Below are positions 1-13,117 of a stretch of DNA of 64,000 bases, piece after piece. The notes beneath the pieces were generated by a model. The model saw nothing but the letters and a program-made list of their open reading frames with translations, did not search any database and had not been told where the DNA came from. A program made the translations under genes and the position numbers. This DNA is from Hemibagrus wyckioides (taxonomy: Eukaryota > Chordata > Actinopteri > Siluriformes > Bagridae), in NCBI RefSeq assembly GCF_019097595.1, contig NC_080717.1, positions 20,613,836 through 20,677,835 on the forward strand. Reading direction: 5' to 3'. Numbering within the stretch: the stretch's first letter is position 1; every line of letters starts with the position of its first letter.

Positions 1-147
1 TTAAAGTTGAATCAAATCCATTAGCCCTTAATCCTATTGCTTCAGCATTGTTTACACAACTATTTTTTAAAATGGAAAGAGACATCATGATTAATCTTTA
101 TGTACACATGGGAGCACGAATTGAGGAAGAGAGCTATGTGTCTCGTT

Positions 148-214
148 TAAAAATAAAATAAAATAAAATAAAATAAAATAAAATAAAATAAAATAAAATA
201 AAATAAAATAAAAT
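148..214. repeat. (AAAAT)n microsatellite
   Basis: About 13 near-perfect five-base units, flanked by unique sequence. Confidence 0.95.
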
Positions 215-1125
215 TACCTCAAGAACATTTAAAACAAACGAATTAAATCAAATATGTGGATGATTAATAAATGATTATACAGCAATTCTTTCAAAAGTAA
301 ATAAAACATTATTCGATTGCTATTACTATAGACTAACCACATCATTACTGAGTTCTCAGTATCTGCCCGGACTCAATACTGCATAAGGCTTTCGTTGGAA
401 TTCATACCAGGAAGATGGAGAGCTATATCTATGAACGATCTTACCAAGGCCAGTATTTACTTTAGAAGCCTGTAGCAGAAGTCAATTGTGAGAGCAAGTC
501 TGATAAAATCCAGGTGATGTACTCATAAAAACCAGGCTATACATAGCTCCTAACTGCCTGGTTTAGGATAAAGCCTTGAAAATTGGTGTATTAGCCAGTC
601 TAAAAATAATCCCCAACGTAATTCAGAACTCAAAACTGGCTCCTAAACCTACACCACCTCCTGAGAAGGAATTACAGATAATCCTAAAATGGCTGCCATC
701 AGCAGAATTAAATGTTGGAAAAGTGACAGTATGCTTTTACAAAAAAAGATATTTCCCCAGATATGATGGTATCGCAAGGATTGTGGATTTAGCCAGGTAT
801 GCAGAATTCCTCACCTAGAATGTTAAACAATACAGCATCATCAGCCAGTAATGTTTTGTCAGCTCGTCACTACTTCCCCATCACATCAGTTTTACAGTAC
901 AGATTAATGGAGATTAATGGACAAACAGGCCAAATTATAACATGGGAGTGTATAAGGTGTGGGTTCCTGCTGTGCTACATGTTTACTGAGTCTGGACTTT
1001 AATCACTCATTTATTTCTATTGAGTATCTGCTTTATCGTGGTTATTTAGTTGCTTATTTCTTCATATTTTGTACCAGCTAAATCTATTTTAATAAAAAAC
1101 AGGAATAATTAATTTGATGAATTAG
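215..1125. other. non-coding, no feature recognised
   Basis: Two short open frames (576-818 and 799-1002) cross this stretch. They lack protein-like composition, splice context or recognisable motifs. I see nothing else in it. Confidence 0.6.
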
Positions 1126-1129
1126 ATGA

Positions 1130-1181
<52 letters not shown>

Positions 1182-1183
1182 AA
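1126..1183. repeat. (GAAA)n microsatellite
   Basis: About 14 perfect tetranucleotide units. An open frame through it is lysine/glutamate repeat coding and not a gene. Confidence 0.95.
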
Positions 1184-2112
1184 ATCCTTGCATACCATTA
1201 CGCTCTACTTTAGGGCAAGAGTGTCAAACTCAAATAATTCCCAGGCCATATCAGCATTTCTCTGAGCCCTTAAGCCATAATTTAAGGCTACTCTGGCGAC
1301 ATCTTCTCTTGAATGTTGACTTTGACACAGGTACGCCTACCTCCTGGAGGGATTTCTTGATCTGAGTGCTGTACCACAAAGCAAGCAAAAAAAACCCCTT
1401 CAGAATAATAGCTCGCTTCACTTAACCACACTTTCACACGCTGACTTGTGACTGATGTCATCGTAGGTTGGAGCTAAACCAAGCTTTCCAGTTTTTTTTT
1501 TTTTTTTTAATCTAAATTAAAAATATTTATCAAACAAAGATTGTGTCATAAATTCATTCCTCAAGATAGAACTGTTCTGCAATGGCCTGTCTCACAGCCC
1601 TGGCCTGTGAATGCTCCCTGGTAAAAGTCAGTCCCCAGTCCTATTATCGTGGCTATGCTGTGCAGAGCCGTTATGCCACATGTGTTTGCTAGGTCTACAC
1701 TTAACAGTCAACAACTGAAACTGACAGAGGTCATTTCTATATTGATGCTAATTTTTGCACGAACTGCTTAAACGGACTAGACATTAGCTTTGGATAGAGG
1801 GACATCAGGTACTTTTTTGCAGCCCATTAAATTAATCTACAATGCAGAATGGCAAGGAATATTTTAAGAAATATTTTTAAAGAAAAAGCATAAATTAAGA
1901 CAGTCTGGCTTTATACACTTACATAGTTTAGTCTCTCTGAGAATATGAGTAATTAATCAACCATGGACATTTTGCCATTAATGCAGTCAGGGAATTAAGG
2001 ATAAAATGCCTTAAGGGATTCTATAGTCATGTTCTATTAAAGCTCATGTTGTCAATATTTTAGGAAGTGTGTAAATTCATGATGCTATGTACTCACTTTC
2101 TATTGCATTCTA

Positions 2113-2117
<5 letters not shown>
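1184..2117. other. non-coding, no feature recognised
   Basis: Holds a T-run at about 1493-1509; otherwise I see nothing in it. Confidence 0.6.

Positions 2118-2152
<35 letters not shown>
2118..2152. repeat. (CT)n microsatellite
   Basis: A perfect dinucleotide run of about 17 units. Confidence 0.95.
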
Positions 2153-2156
<4 letters not shown>

Positions 2157-4760
2157 ACTGGCTTCTATTTAATATAAATTCACACACCCATGGGGGTGCT
2201 CTAATAGTGATGTGTGTGCAGTCTAATACAGTGATTACTCTACCAAACCTCTCACAGGCTACAGACACATTACTAAAAACATATAACAAATCAATGGCCA
2301 ATTTTCTGTAATTTTATTTCTGCTAATCAATAAAACAATGATAAAATTCAAAGAAACCATATAGAAAGTGGTAAACCTTAACATTTTAGGGTTTGGAAGC
2401 CCTAACCCTAACATAATTCTTATGGCTCTGAGTGTCTGAATGGACAGGAGGAGGATTTTATGAACGCTCAGTGTGGTAAACTTCATTTTATCTTGCCTTG
2501 GTGTGGGTTAGCAGTGTAGAGCAAGTTGCCATGGCGATCAACCAACCTCTGAAAAGATAGCTGCCTTTGTCCAATTACTTCTGCTCCCTTAAAGGGCAGT
2601 TAACTATTGCAGTGTATTTCCTACACCTTTAAAACAATTTAAAGGTAAACATCCTCACACTGAACATTTTTAAGATCATATTATTTAATCTACCGTAGTA
2701 GACGGCTAAAATAACACTGATTATTTCAACATCCAAATACTTATGGACTTGAGTGTTCAAGTATTTCAAGTGTGCTCATTTATGTTCTGCCCAGTCTCAC
2801 GTCTCTCTTATCCTCACGCTCCATCAACTTTTCTTTTGCTGTGAATTCTAGATAGGGTGAAGATATTGAGAGACAGGTACTATGGGACTTTCCAACATTA
2901 TGTTTTGCAAGTATGCACACATCCGAATGAAATGAGGCAGTCGGCTGTATTTGGCCCACGGGCCTTGAGTATAACATGAGTGCCCTGGAGAGACAGATCT
3001 TTCTGAAGGATGTTGAAATCAATATTCTAGTAAATTAATACTAAGTATTTGTAAAGTGTGTAGACTTTTGACTGTATCTATGAAATAATGTGAATTTTTG
3101 CGATTGAACTGTTTATTAGAGAAACAGACATTTGGATGCCACTGATGAGATTTTTACATGCAGATTTCTACTGCATCAGGCAACGACTGCTAGAAATCCT
3201 TTAAAGAAACATTTTAGCATTTCGGCTAAAAACTGGCTCAAGCGTGCATTCCTTCTTAGGAAGAATACAAAATTCTTTTTATCGATTAGACATTAAGTAG
3301 AATGTTTTGGCATTTATGCTCTTGGTTTTAAAGAGAAGGTTTCTGTGACACAGATTTTCGAGTAAGGAGTTTGACAAACCATTCAATTTATTACGTACAA
3401 TTAATAATGCCATATAATGTGTGTGTGTATCAGCCTGAGAGCAGTGGGAACGCTGTTCTGTTCCTCATCTGTACAATTGAACATATAATAAATAAGCCAA
3501 ATGAGTATGTGACCAGCAGCAAGCCAGCAAATGAGTATGTGACCGCCAAATAGCAAAATTCACAAGACTATCTTACTACATATTTGAACAACACCTACAC
3601 TGATGGCAAACAGTCCACAGAAAACAAACGTTTATGGACAAATAAGACACTACCACATGTATCAGAAGCACACACTTGCTTCCTGCTGGCTCTCAGGTTT
3701 CACCTTTGTCTTTTAGGTGAGACCGACGCAAGGCCTTAATGCAACGTGAGAGTGGGAATACATTGATCCACTGACAGCCAGTCTGTGCTGTGCCATCCAT
3801 CAGCAAACATGCTTTCCACCATGCCTGACACTTTATTGAACAATGCACTTTCTATTGCATAAGCACAACCTGACCTGGCAATCCTGTGTGATAAACTTCT
3901 TTTCCCGAGAGCTCTTATATATCAGCATGTCCATGCCACTGTGTGAGAGCAGCTTCCGCATGAAAACCCCTTTGTGATCCAAACATTAAATAAACACGGG
4001 CACCAGTGCAATACCTTGGGTGCGAAGGTTCCCTTGTACATGACAAAAAATAGAGTCAAGCATGCTGAAAGATTCAGAAACCTTTTGTTTCACACTCAAA
4101 GCGCATGTCTGAGCAGGTGATTTTATCTAAGACGGTTCCAGTGGCACTTGAACCTTTGAACAAGGTCAATTGCCCTGAGATGCACTGTGCTTTCCATTAA
4201 ACTACTGTAGATTACATAATGCTGTGTTAAACATCTCATGCCATCAGTACATGAGTTCAGAATGAATGTATAGTCACAAAAATAAGGTAAAGAAGAACAC
4301 TAGGAAGACATGATTTATAGGTATATAATGATTAACTCCCCAGAGCTAACCTTTTTGAAAATGTAGTTGTTATCTGTCAATATTTTATCTGAAGAAATAG
4401 TCTGCTGACCTTTGTGCAGATGCTTCAGGAACAATTTCCGATACGATCATGATGTGTATCGCGATATTCTTTGTGGATTAGAACCGAGGAGCTTCAACAC
4501 GCGTGTCAGTCCCAATGCTCTGTCTCTCATCAAGAATAAGTTCTCCACTTCTTCAATTAGTTCCTGAGCTCATGAATGACGTCAACAACTAAACTACAAA
4601 TAGTATTAGAAAAACCATTTTGTTTTGGTGTTGTGATTTTCTTTTCTTTTCTTTTTTTTATACCATATTACATGCAGTAACCAAAACAAAACATCACGGT
4701 GCAGTGATGAGGGATTTCAGCGCGCTCAGGAATACCGAAAAAGAAGCGCTATTACGCGTT
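2153..4760. other. non-coding; short telomere-like and duplicated words only
   Basis: Two CCCTAA-type units occur at about 2400-2412. A duplicated word, CAAATGAGTATGTGACC, occurs twice near 3498-3545. No exon, RNA gene or transposon end is recognised. Confidence 0.55.
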
Positions 4761-4824
4761 AATAAGCGCCATAGTTTAACACATTCATGCATTCAAATAA
4801 GCGCCATAGTTTAACACATTCATT
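4761..4824. repeat. two-copy tandem repeat, 36-bp period
   Basis: The 28-bp word beginning AATAAGCGCCATAG occurs at 4761-4788 and identically at 4797-4824. It lies just upstream of the CpG-rich island. Confidence 0.9.
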
Positions 4825-5094
4825 CTGGAAACTAATATTAGAAGCTGGACGAATTAGTGAAATAAATCACTTACCATTTCCATGAGGAAACCCCGGGTCA
4901 AAACCATGGCACGGCTCTAAACCCTCATGTGGGAAAGCACATCCTCGCATCTGAATACGTTATTACACGCGGAAATAATAAACAAGTTCTCGGTTTGCCG
5001 ATAACTCGAGCCGTGGGGAGTAGGTAAAAAAAAAAAAAAGCAAAAATAAATAAATAAATAAATTAAAAAAAAAGAGAGAGAGAATAGTTTTCCA

Positions 5095-5350
5095 CGGAGA
5101 GCTTCCCAGTCAGGCGACGGCGTTTGAGAGAGTGAAACTGAGAGAAGTGAGCGCCTCTTTGGCGTGCGCAAGAGAGCCCGCGCGCTGCACAGTGGCTGAA
5201 CGGCGGAGGCGCGCGCTCGCTCGTTTCCACGGTGAGAAAGTAAACTGGTCTGTCGAGTCCCCTCCTCTTCGTGATCTCCTCTGGCCACACGGCGTGCCAC
5301 TATATCCCGCATAACCGCAGACACCGCATTGCTTTTGTAGGCATGTGGTA
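5095..5350. promoter_or_regulatory. CpG-rich island, candidate promoter or first-exon region
   Basis: This is a sharp rise in GC and CpG content against an AT-rich background, with many CG pairs in runs such as GCCCGCGCGCTGC (5177-5189) and GGCGGAGGCGCGCGCTCGCTCG (5202-5223). It is the only such block I see in the first 56 kb. A TATAT lies at 5301-5305 and a donor-like CACG/GTGAGA at 5228-5237 on the plus strand, so a short non-coding first exon reading right is possible. Open frames cross it on both strands, but none looks like a known protein. Promoter function is inferred from composition only. Confidence 0.45.
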
Positions 5351-5546
5351 ATCCATTTTACGCGCGTTTTTAATCAGAGCAGACTATGGGCTTTTCGATG
5401 CACGTCCGCTTCCCGCAGCTTTCATTCCACTTACAAGTTCATTTGTTTTGATGCCGGAATGGATGTCAGTTTTGGAGAAGTACACTAATGCAGAACAACA
5501 GCACGTGAAGAAAACATAGAACAGACTAGAATCCTCTATGCAAAAC

Positions 5547-5547
<1 letters not shown>

Positions 5548-5589
<42 letters not shown>
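5548..5589. repeat. (CA)n(TA)n compound microsatellite
   Basis: A CA run of about 13 units grades into TA units, directly before the Tc1-like composite. Confidence 0.95.
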
Positions 5590-5595
5590 AAGACA

Positions 5596-6112
5596 CACTA
5601 TATTGTGGTTTTGGCCAAGTGTTGTTTTTCAGGGGTCGGGCTTGGCCACTTAGTTCCAGTGAAAGGAACTCATAATGCTTCAGCATACCAAGACATTTTG
5701 GACAATTTTATGCTCTAAACTTTGAGGGAACAGTTTGGCCCCTTCCTGTTCCAACATGACTGCACACCAGTGCACAAAGCAAGGTCCATAAAGACATAGA
5801 TGAGCGAGTTTGGTGTGGAGGAACTGCACCATCTGCACTGTTGAGTCCTGACCTCAACCTGAGAGAACATCTTTGGGATGAATTAGAGCGGAGACTGCGA
5901 GCCAGGCCTTCTCGTCCAAAATCAGTGCCTGACCTCACAAACTCACAACTCCATATTAAACTCATGTGCAAGTAAAAGCAGACGTCCCAGTTTTGGCCTG
6001 GCTCACAGCTCCCCGCTCTAATTCATCCCAAAGGTGGCCAAGCCCAACCCCTGAAAAACAACACCTGAATTCAATGATTTGGAGGGGTGTCCCAAAACAT
6101 TTGGCAATATAT
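5596..6112. mobile_element. fold-back composite of two Tc1-like remnants (CACTATATTGCC family)
   Basis: The left part (5596-5996) is a forward, internally deleted Tc1-like element. It starts with a worn CACTATATTG end, includes a transposase C-terminal region related to that at 55.4 kb (around GGGATGAATTAGAGCGG, 5876-5892), and reaches the far end of the element (GCAGACGTCCCAGTTTTGG). The right part (5997-6112) is antisense sequence of the same element: a transposase segment (5997-6037) fused to the inverted terminal region, ending TTTGGCAATATATA. Both outer edges are therefore the same terminus facing outward. No intact transposase remains. Confidence 0.85.
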
Positions 6113-9100
6113 ATTCATGTGTCTTACATGTTTTGGTCTTACAGCTTCCTTCTTGACTTGAAATTAGAGATTTGGGGAGATTTTACAGCTTTAGCACACA
6201 CTGATCTTTTTACACATCTTCTACTGTTGCTCAACCACTATTTTCTTCTTGAGGTGAAATCATATGTGACCTTTTATATCCACATATATATTTCATATAT
6301 GAGTAAGAAGAGAAGTGGTCAAACTGCTGTATGTGGTGAAATGCTTTAATTTCCTGTATCTTAGATTTCTCACCAGAATGGCACATGCCAAGAAGTTGTT
6401 TTGTTTTCTGATGATTTATGACATGCACGGCTGACAACAAAGACAGGAAGACATTTTATGGTCATACACTAAATGTAACTTGTAACTGTAAATAAAAGTG
6501 ATATTACTTTTGAAATCTTGCTCCTCCACACCCAGGTCTATGGCAGTAAACATTTAATATTCACCAGACAAGAAGCAATAGAACTTAAGGCTCCAGAGTG
6601 CACCTACCGCTTAGCCAGACTCTTTCCATTTGTTTGAGAGAAACACATTCTTTAATAAGGAAGGCATAAGTATGCACTATAACTGATGTAGTAGTAGTAG
6701 CAATTATAGTCTAAATGGTCCATTAAGCCACTGAAACACCAGTGCTTTCACTTAAATATTTTCCTTTCTCAGGACAACGGTATGCTCTTCAGCCGAGCAC
6801 TGTCGAAGGCACCTTAACATTCTGCTTTTTTTGCATATCATTTTATGTGTTACTCTTGTCTCATGCACACTGACTGCTCTCTGACACTGAGACCTGTCTA
6901 TGACAACTAGCAAAGCAAGTCATTGCCAATCATCTGGCATCTTTGCAGAACGTGACATGACTGTGGCGCTGGCTTCCGTCATCCTGTTTCTAGCCATCAT
7001 GAAATTAGATATAGTGTCTTCACTTCAACACTGTGAAACCTGACAACAAGGTAGTGTATACATGTACTGTTGCTCTGCAGATCTATCAAGGTGTATGAAA
7101 ATGTCCTCTATTTTTAGCATATGGTACCACATGGTGCTCTTGCCTTGTGTGCACCCAGAACCAAAGTGCAGTGCTGGTGATAGTAAAACTGTCCATCAGC
7201 AGTCAGGTTGCAGTTTGCAGAGTGTAACATGATCTCCATTCCTCAGTCGCTGGCCATGTGTAAATTAGAAGGTGTTTTCTGCAATGACAGCTAGGAAACC
7301 CTGCAAAACGGGAGACGTGGAGAATCTCCAGGAACATTGCACCCCTCCGGATGCCTGACAGTTCAGCTGTCGTCGTGAGTGATAAAGTTTTTTGATTAGC
7401 TGCCACAGCTGAAGAAGCCTGTTAGCTGCTCTTCGGTGAAACCATGTCTCAGTCTCCACCTACCCATCCTTCTCCTGACAGTCTGGACTGTTGAACCGAT
7501 GTAGCCTGCTTCATATTCGTAAGGCCACCTTCACTGTCCCTGTAAAACCTCCCACCCACTCTGCCCACTGACATGACAGCAGACTTGAAAATGATCACCC
7601 TTGAGACATTCTCCTGACATTCCACAGTGAATATTGCCTCGTTTTGGAAAATAGCCATCCTTGTGTATGTGCTTATGGCTTGTGGGTGGGTGAGATGTCA
7701 AATAAGGTTAGTCATGCATCTTTCATGATTTGGCATGCTTCTATGTTGGAAAGCCATGTGTTTAATTAATGTCATTAATGAGCTCTTTAGGTCTTCTCGG
7801 AAATGTCAGTGAGAAATACACAGCATTGCTCATGTAATGTGCTATGTGATGGAAGTGTGCTTCTAGACAAATGCACTATACGTTAGACAGTCATTCAGGC
7901 AAACCTAATGCATTTTCATTGACAAACCTATTTTATCTCGTTGTATCATATTGCCTTAAGAAGTGGCCTAAATTGGTTTATTTTCAGACCCTGTGTCCAT
8001 CCAGTTACTGTGCATCATATGAGTAGAGGCATTCCTCTAACACATTCATCTTAACCGCAATGACTGCAATCATCTACATCTTCACGCTCCTTGTACAATA
8101 TTAATTTGTCGGAACAGATTACCTGTTGAAGTTCGGAATTAAAGACATCAATTCTGAGTGGAACCTGCTCTCTGCTGCCTTGGATCATGAAGCTAACCTT
8201 GGTCAGGGTCTATATGGGAGGTCAGTGAGCTCAACTCACCTGATAAATACAATCAGAGGGGCCTGTGATTTATCAGGGCTGAGTAGAGTTAGTGAACCCC
8301 TGGGGAGAAAAGGAGAGGCCACGGGATTGGGGAAGTAGTTGGGAGTGCAGAAAACAGACTGGGAGAAGTGCTGCTGCTGTAGGATGAGGTTTCACTCTTC
8401 GTTTCCTATCTTTATTATCCACATTTACTATTTTGCTGCCAGCATGCTGAATGGTGGATCTTAGTCTAACAGATCTAGAGAAATTAGACCTGTATGCTTT
8501 AGTCTGCAGTTTTACCAGCTTCCCATTTCTCTGTACACAAGGCTTTCTTTTAGTGTTATTATTTTCAATACATGCATTCTTAAGTTGGCCAGAATTGTGG
8601 AAATCTCTCTAATGAAATAGAAAAAAAAGGCATGTTTTATTCTGTGCTTGGCAGCATTGTTCACTTTAAAAATAAAAGACAGAGCTGTTCTTTTTCTTTT
8701 CACACCAAACATTGAACCATGAATATACTATGAGATTAGTGTATGTTTTATGTTATAAGTTAAGGCTACATAAAAAAAAAATACAATCATGTTACAGGTT
8801 TTTTTTTTTTAGTAGGTTATGAACTGAAATTCACATTCATTTACTTTCACACTAATTGACAATAGCGCTAAGGGTCAGCTGGTTCAACTGGCTGCAGAGC
8901 ATTGATTAAGTTGCTATTCTTTTGTAGCCAGGTAGCGGATGCGCTCAAGCATGTGCAGAGTTAATGTCACGACTGAGGCTTGTTGCTGATTTGGAGCGAT
9001 TCATTGTCACAGCTTTTACAAAAGACCCTTAGTACCTTTGAGACCGTTGATCAAAAAATATATTAAGCGTATACTGATATAGAAGACATGAAAGTATCTG

Positions 9101-11757
9101 AGAGACACGCAATGCTTTTTGTTTAAAGAAGGTGCCAAAGCTCCATTTCCACCACTGTACACAGATGTCACACTCAAAGACTCTGTGATATCACGTGTTC
9201 TTGAATGTTTGCTGTCTGCCAGTGTTGGGCTTTGATCATTCTTTTTTTCTGAACTTCATAGCTATGCTTTAGTCTAGCATTTTCGTCCTTTAAGCTGCAC
9301 CCTACTGACACAAAGCGCAGCTGAATCCTGCCTCGTTTTTCGATCAAGCTGATCGGCATCAAAAGGAAAACACAGAAATCTGATGTCTGTCAACAAAACA
9401 AAACACGCATGCATCTCCAAGCCCACCCACATGCAGTTAGTATTTTTTCTCCAGCTGCTGGATCCTAATTGATTTCTCTGCTTGTACAACACTTGCCTTG
9501 TAGATGCTTAGACTCCCAGCTAGCCTGAAAAATAAGTAGCAGAATTTGACAAATTTAGCAGGTGTGCTTGGTATAGTCCTTTTCAGTACTGACACAGCCA
9601 CAGATGTAGGAGAGGAAATACCATACAAGTCATTGCTAGAGAGGAGTTTATCTGAAATTCAAAAAAAAATAAAGACATCATGATTTACATAAACGCTACC
9701 AGAATAGCAACGGTGCATCAGGGTAACAACAGACACTCTAATTTTCATTCAATGGACACCATGGAAACAGCATTGCTTGTTTTTATTACCCTTAAATGAA
9801 ATCAGGCAATTAAGTACGTCCCTTTTAGCTCTCTTGTTGTCTGTACTTATACACAGATAACTCTTTGTAAGGATATCGGAACACAAATCTTTGCCAGTGG
9901 AATTAAATAAGGACGGTGGGATTAATGGTAGATCCCAGTCAAAGCAGTTCTCAAAATAAGTTACGCCGAGAATCCAGCCAGCTGCCAGGCCAACTGTTTC
10001 TAACTCTTTATTGCATTTGACTGTTAAGTAGGCAGGATGAGTCACAGCAACTGAGTGGAAAATATTGGATTTCATAAATCAAGAAAAAATAATAATAATA
10101 ATCAAGACCTTTACTAAGATAACACTGAGAATGTAAAAAATGCTTTAAAGTCCAATCCCTTGTACTCTAATGATGTTTATAAAATGTAAAAAATCATGTA
10201 TCCTAATTGCATTAATCTAAATTCACATGACTGCAGTATATTATGCACACAGTAACAGCAACAGCTACACAAATAAAAAAACACTACCGATGCCACATGT
10301 TCCTGAAACAATGTTTTCCTTTTTTGTCTTCTGTGAGAGCATCATCTGTTTTCCTTTAACATAATAGACGAATAATTTGTACCATCTGAATGAAGGATTT
10401 CTTCTTTTCCAGTGGCGAGACTCTTCAGCAGCGATGGACATAACATGAATTACATCTGTTTGCATAGCCAGTTGTTGTTATGGGAATAATGAAGTGGGGA
10501 CACTCAAAGCTAGCCACTGGACAATAAATCCAGCTGCTGTTCGGTTTTGAACTGCTGCACATGCAACGTCAAAGGGTAGCTCGACACATTCGGAGGAAAT
10601 CATTAGTACCCCTATTTAATTTAACAACCACGAGCTAGTGCACTATGATGGATAGGAGAGAGTAAAATTTTGGACTCCTGGTCATTCCTTGCTGTCATCA
10701 AGAGTGGTGAGGTTACGGCGGTTTCCGAAAACAGAGACAGGTCTCATTTACGGGCTATACTGACCTTAAGATTACCTTAAGCCGAAGTTCTAGAGGGAGA
10801 CTGGCTTGAGGAAAGAGCAGTATTAGATCTGCATTAGGTCTGCCCCCTGATTTAAAGGCATGCACTTACCTTTAAAGGTGGTTTTATAGAATATATTGAA
10901 AAAACTCACCTCAGGCACCTCTATTAATGAAAGATCTCAGAGGCGGGACCTAAATGCAGGCGATTTTAATAACAAACCTAAGCACCTCTGGATAAGGAAA
11001 GCTTTTTAATATGTCATCTAAAATATTATTATTTAAGTTAATTCCCTGCTTAAAATGCTGATGTAATTTTTTGAATTGATGTCACCAATTTTATGTGAAT
11101 AACACAATTATCCCAAATTTAGCATAAAATAACACTGGACTATAAGGGTCTATAGATGAAGGAGAAATTTCTACAGCATGGTGTATGTCATGCAAGGAGA
11201 GTTAATTTACATATCCTTACATCAGCAGTTAAAATCCAATTTTTCTTGATCTCGGTCAATTGAAGCAAATGTAGACATGTTGAGTCAGCTGGCAGGTAGC
11301 CAGGGTCACAAGGCCTCTTGTCTTATAAAAGCACTGACGCTTGATCCATCTCAGTGAGACTTGTCTTTGCTAAGATGGTAGCTGTTCAGTTTACAACAGG
11401 CGCCGAAAAGACAGAAGTGATCATTTTTTTCTTTATTAAAAAAAGCATAAAAATATTCCCCACGCTCCCTGCAGCTGTGTGCTGTGTTATGTGTAAACAA
11501 GACAGCGCATTATGAGGTAAGCATTTACAATAAAAAGTGATCTGAGCCCAATAAACTTGACTTTTCAGAGAATTCATGCGGCGCAGCTTCTCTTTGATAT
11601 TCCTCAAAAAACTGCTCTACTGAGAAAAAGCGAAAATTGTACAGAATAAAAAGTGGTTCAATGAGAGAGGAAGCGCTGTCTACTAGTGGCACTCATTATA
11701 ATGAATGTTGATAGGTCATTGTTCTTGTTGAAGATCTAACAATGACCATTTTTTTTT
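6113..11757. other. gene-poor stretch, no feature recognised
   Basis: Open frames here are all under about 110 codons and show no domain motif or splice context. A- and T-runs occur at about 8771, 8800 and 9661. No transposon end, tRNA or SINE was recognised. Distal enhancers cannot be excluded by eye. Confidence 0.5.
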
Positions 11758-11938
11758 TCAGCAATCACAATGACCTGCCATTACAGGTTTTTTATGTGTT
11801 TGATGTCAGCTAAAAGAGATCATTATATTCCCACAATGAGCTTTATTTTCCCACCAGTAATCATAAAGGCCTGCCATTACAGTTTTTTACGCTTTTGATG
11901 TCAGCCAAATGTCTAAAAGAAATATTACTGTATTCCCT
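11758..11938. repeat. diverged two-unit tandem duplication, about 95-bp period
   Basis: The units at about 11759-11832 and 11854-11937 share CCTGCCATTACAG, a T-run, TTTGATGTCAGC and a common end TATTCCC. They differ by substitutions and small indels, so the duplication is not recent. Confidence 0.75.
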
Positions 11939-13094
11939 AGCTTAATCGTCAGTGACACTGAAACTTAATTACATTTTGAATCACAGGAAAGACATGGATC
12001 TGTAAAAACACCAGCTGTTCATGAAGACTGTACTCCAGTATACTAATTTTATTAGCAAAGACATTTTGGATAATGTGGATGTGCATGTTATTTTATATGG
12101 CCCAGGCTGTCACATTTTCTTTTCGCAATTATCTAATATTATTTAATTATCATAGCAAATACATTGCTTGTATTGACTTTAATGAATAAAAACTGCTTCT
12201 AGCAGAAGGCTATACCGTGCTTGGCCTTTATTTAATCTTTTGTGAATTTCAGGCTGAAAATCCCTCATAGCATTTGTCGACATTATCTTACTTAAAAAGA
12301 ACAACAGTTGGTTAAGGTTTCAGGGCTCGAAACGCAGCAATGTGTTCTTGTCAATGTAAGAGGTTTGGTCAGGAAAGCCGCCACAAACGCTTATCTGTGA
12401 GATGATCTGGGGGACAAAGTGCTTTTCTCTGCTGAGTTAATTGATTGCCATTCATCTGTAGTGAGCACTGATAAACAACAGTGTGCACCGTCTGGGCTGG
12501 AGATTTAGGAAGCGCCTCACGGTAACAATGGATTCCTGTGACCGAGCAGTCAATGGTTTAAAAGAATAAAAAAAAAAAGTCTGACAAATTTGATTTCAAT
12601 ATTTTTGCTAAATCTGTGCATTTTGTAAATACTTGCTAATATAGCGTAGCGCCGAACAGAACACTGTATTAACAAAACGACCAGTTCCTTATTTAGAGGT
12701 GGCAGTTTGATATCAAATGATAGACGATCAAAGTACAGCAGTGGACCATAAAATGGTCTAGTTTATCATTACAGCAATGCTTTGCTGCGTTGCGGAAAAT
12801 AGGCTTTGCATGACGGGAAAGAATAAACGCTTTAATAGGTGTCAAAGAAATGATTGCGCTCTCTGAAAAGCAAATAAACAGTTAAATTTACGTGTAGGGA
12901 TTTCGATTATAGGAAGTCTCTGGAACCCATAATATAATCTTCAGCAGAGCAAATAATATTGCGCTGAGTATTATACTTGTCTAAGCATAGTTAATAATGT
13001 TATACTGAATAAAAATAAACAAATGACACAATCTGACCTGAAATTGACAAAATATGCCCAGAAATAGTGTCCTTCTGGCTATAATTAAAGAAGT
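11939..13094. other. non-coding, no firm feature
   Basis: No gene is seen. The interval 12400-12540 is of mixed, non-repetitive composition and could be a conserved regulatory element; this is only an impression. Confidence 0.45.
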
Positions 13095-13117
13095 CACACA
13101 CACACACACATACTGTA

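Noticed and set aside
2390..2415. Interstitial telomeric repeat
   Set aside because: Only two CCCTAA-type units occur, which is expected by chance in a window of this size.
4917..5324. 135-codon minus-strand open frame across the CpG-rich island
   Set aside because: It runs from GC-rich arginine/alanine sequence into phenylalanine/isoleucine translated from A-runs, with no domain or relative I recognise. It looks like a composition artefact of the island.
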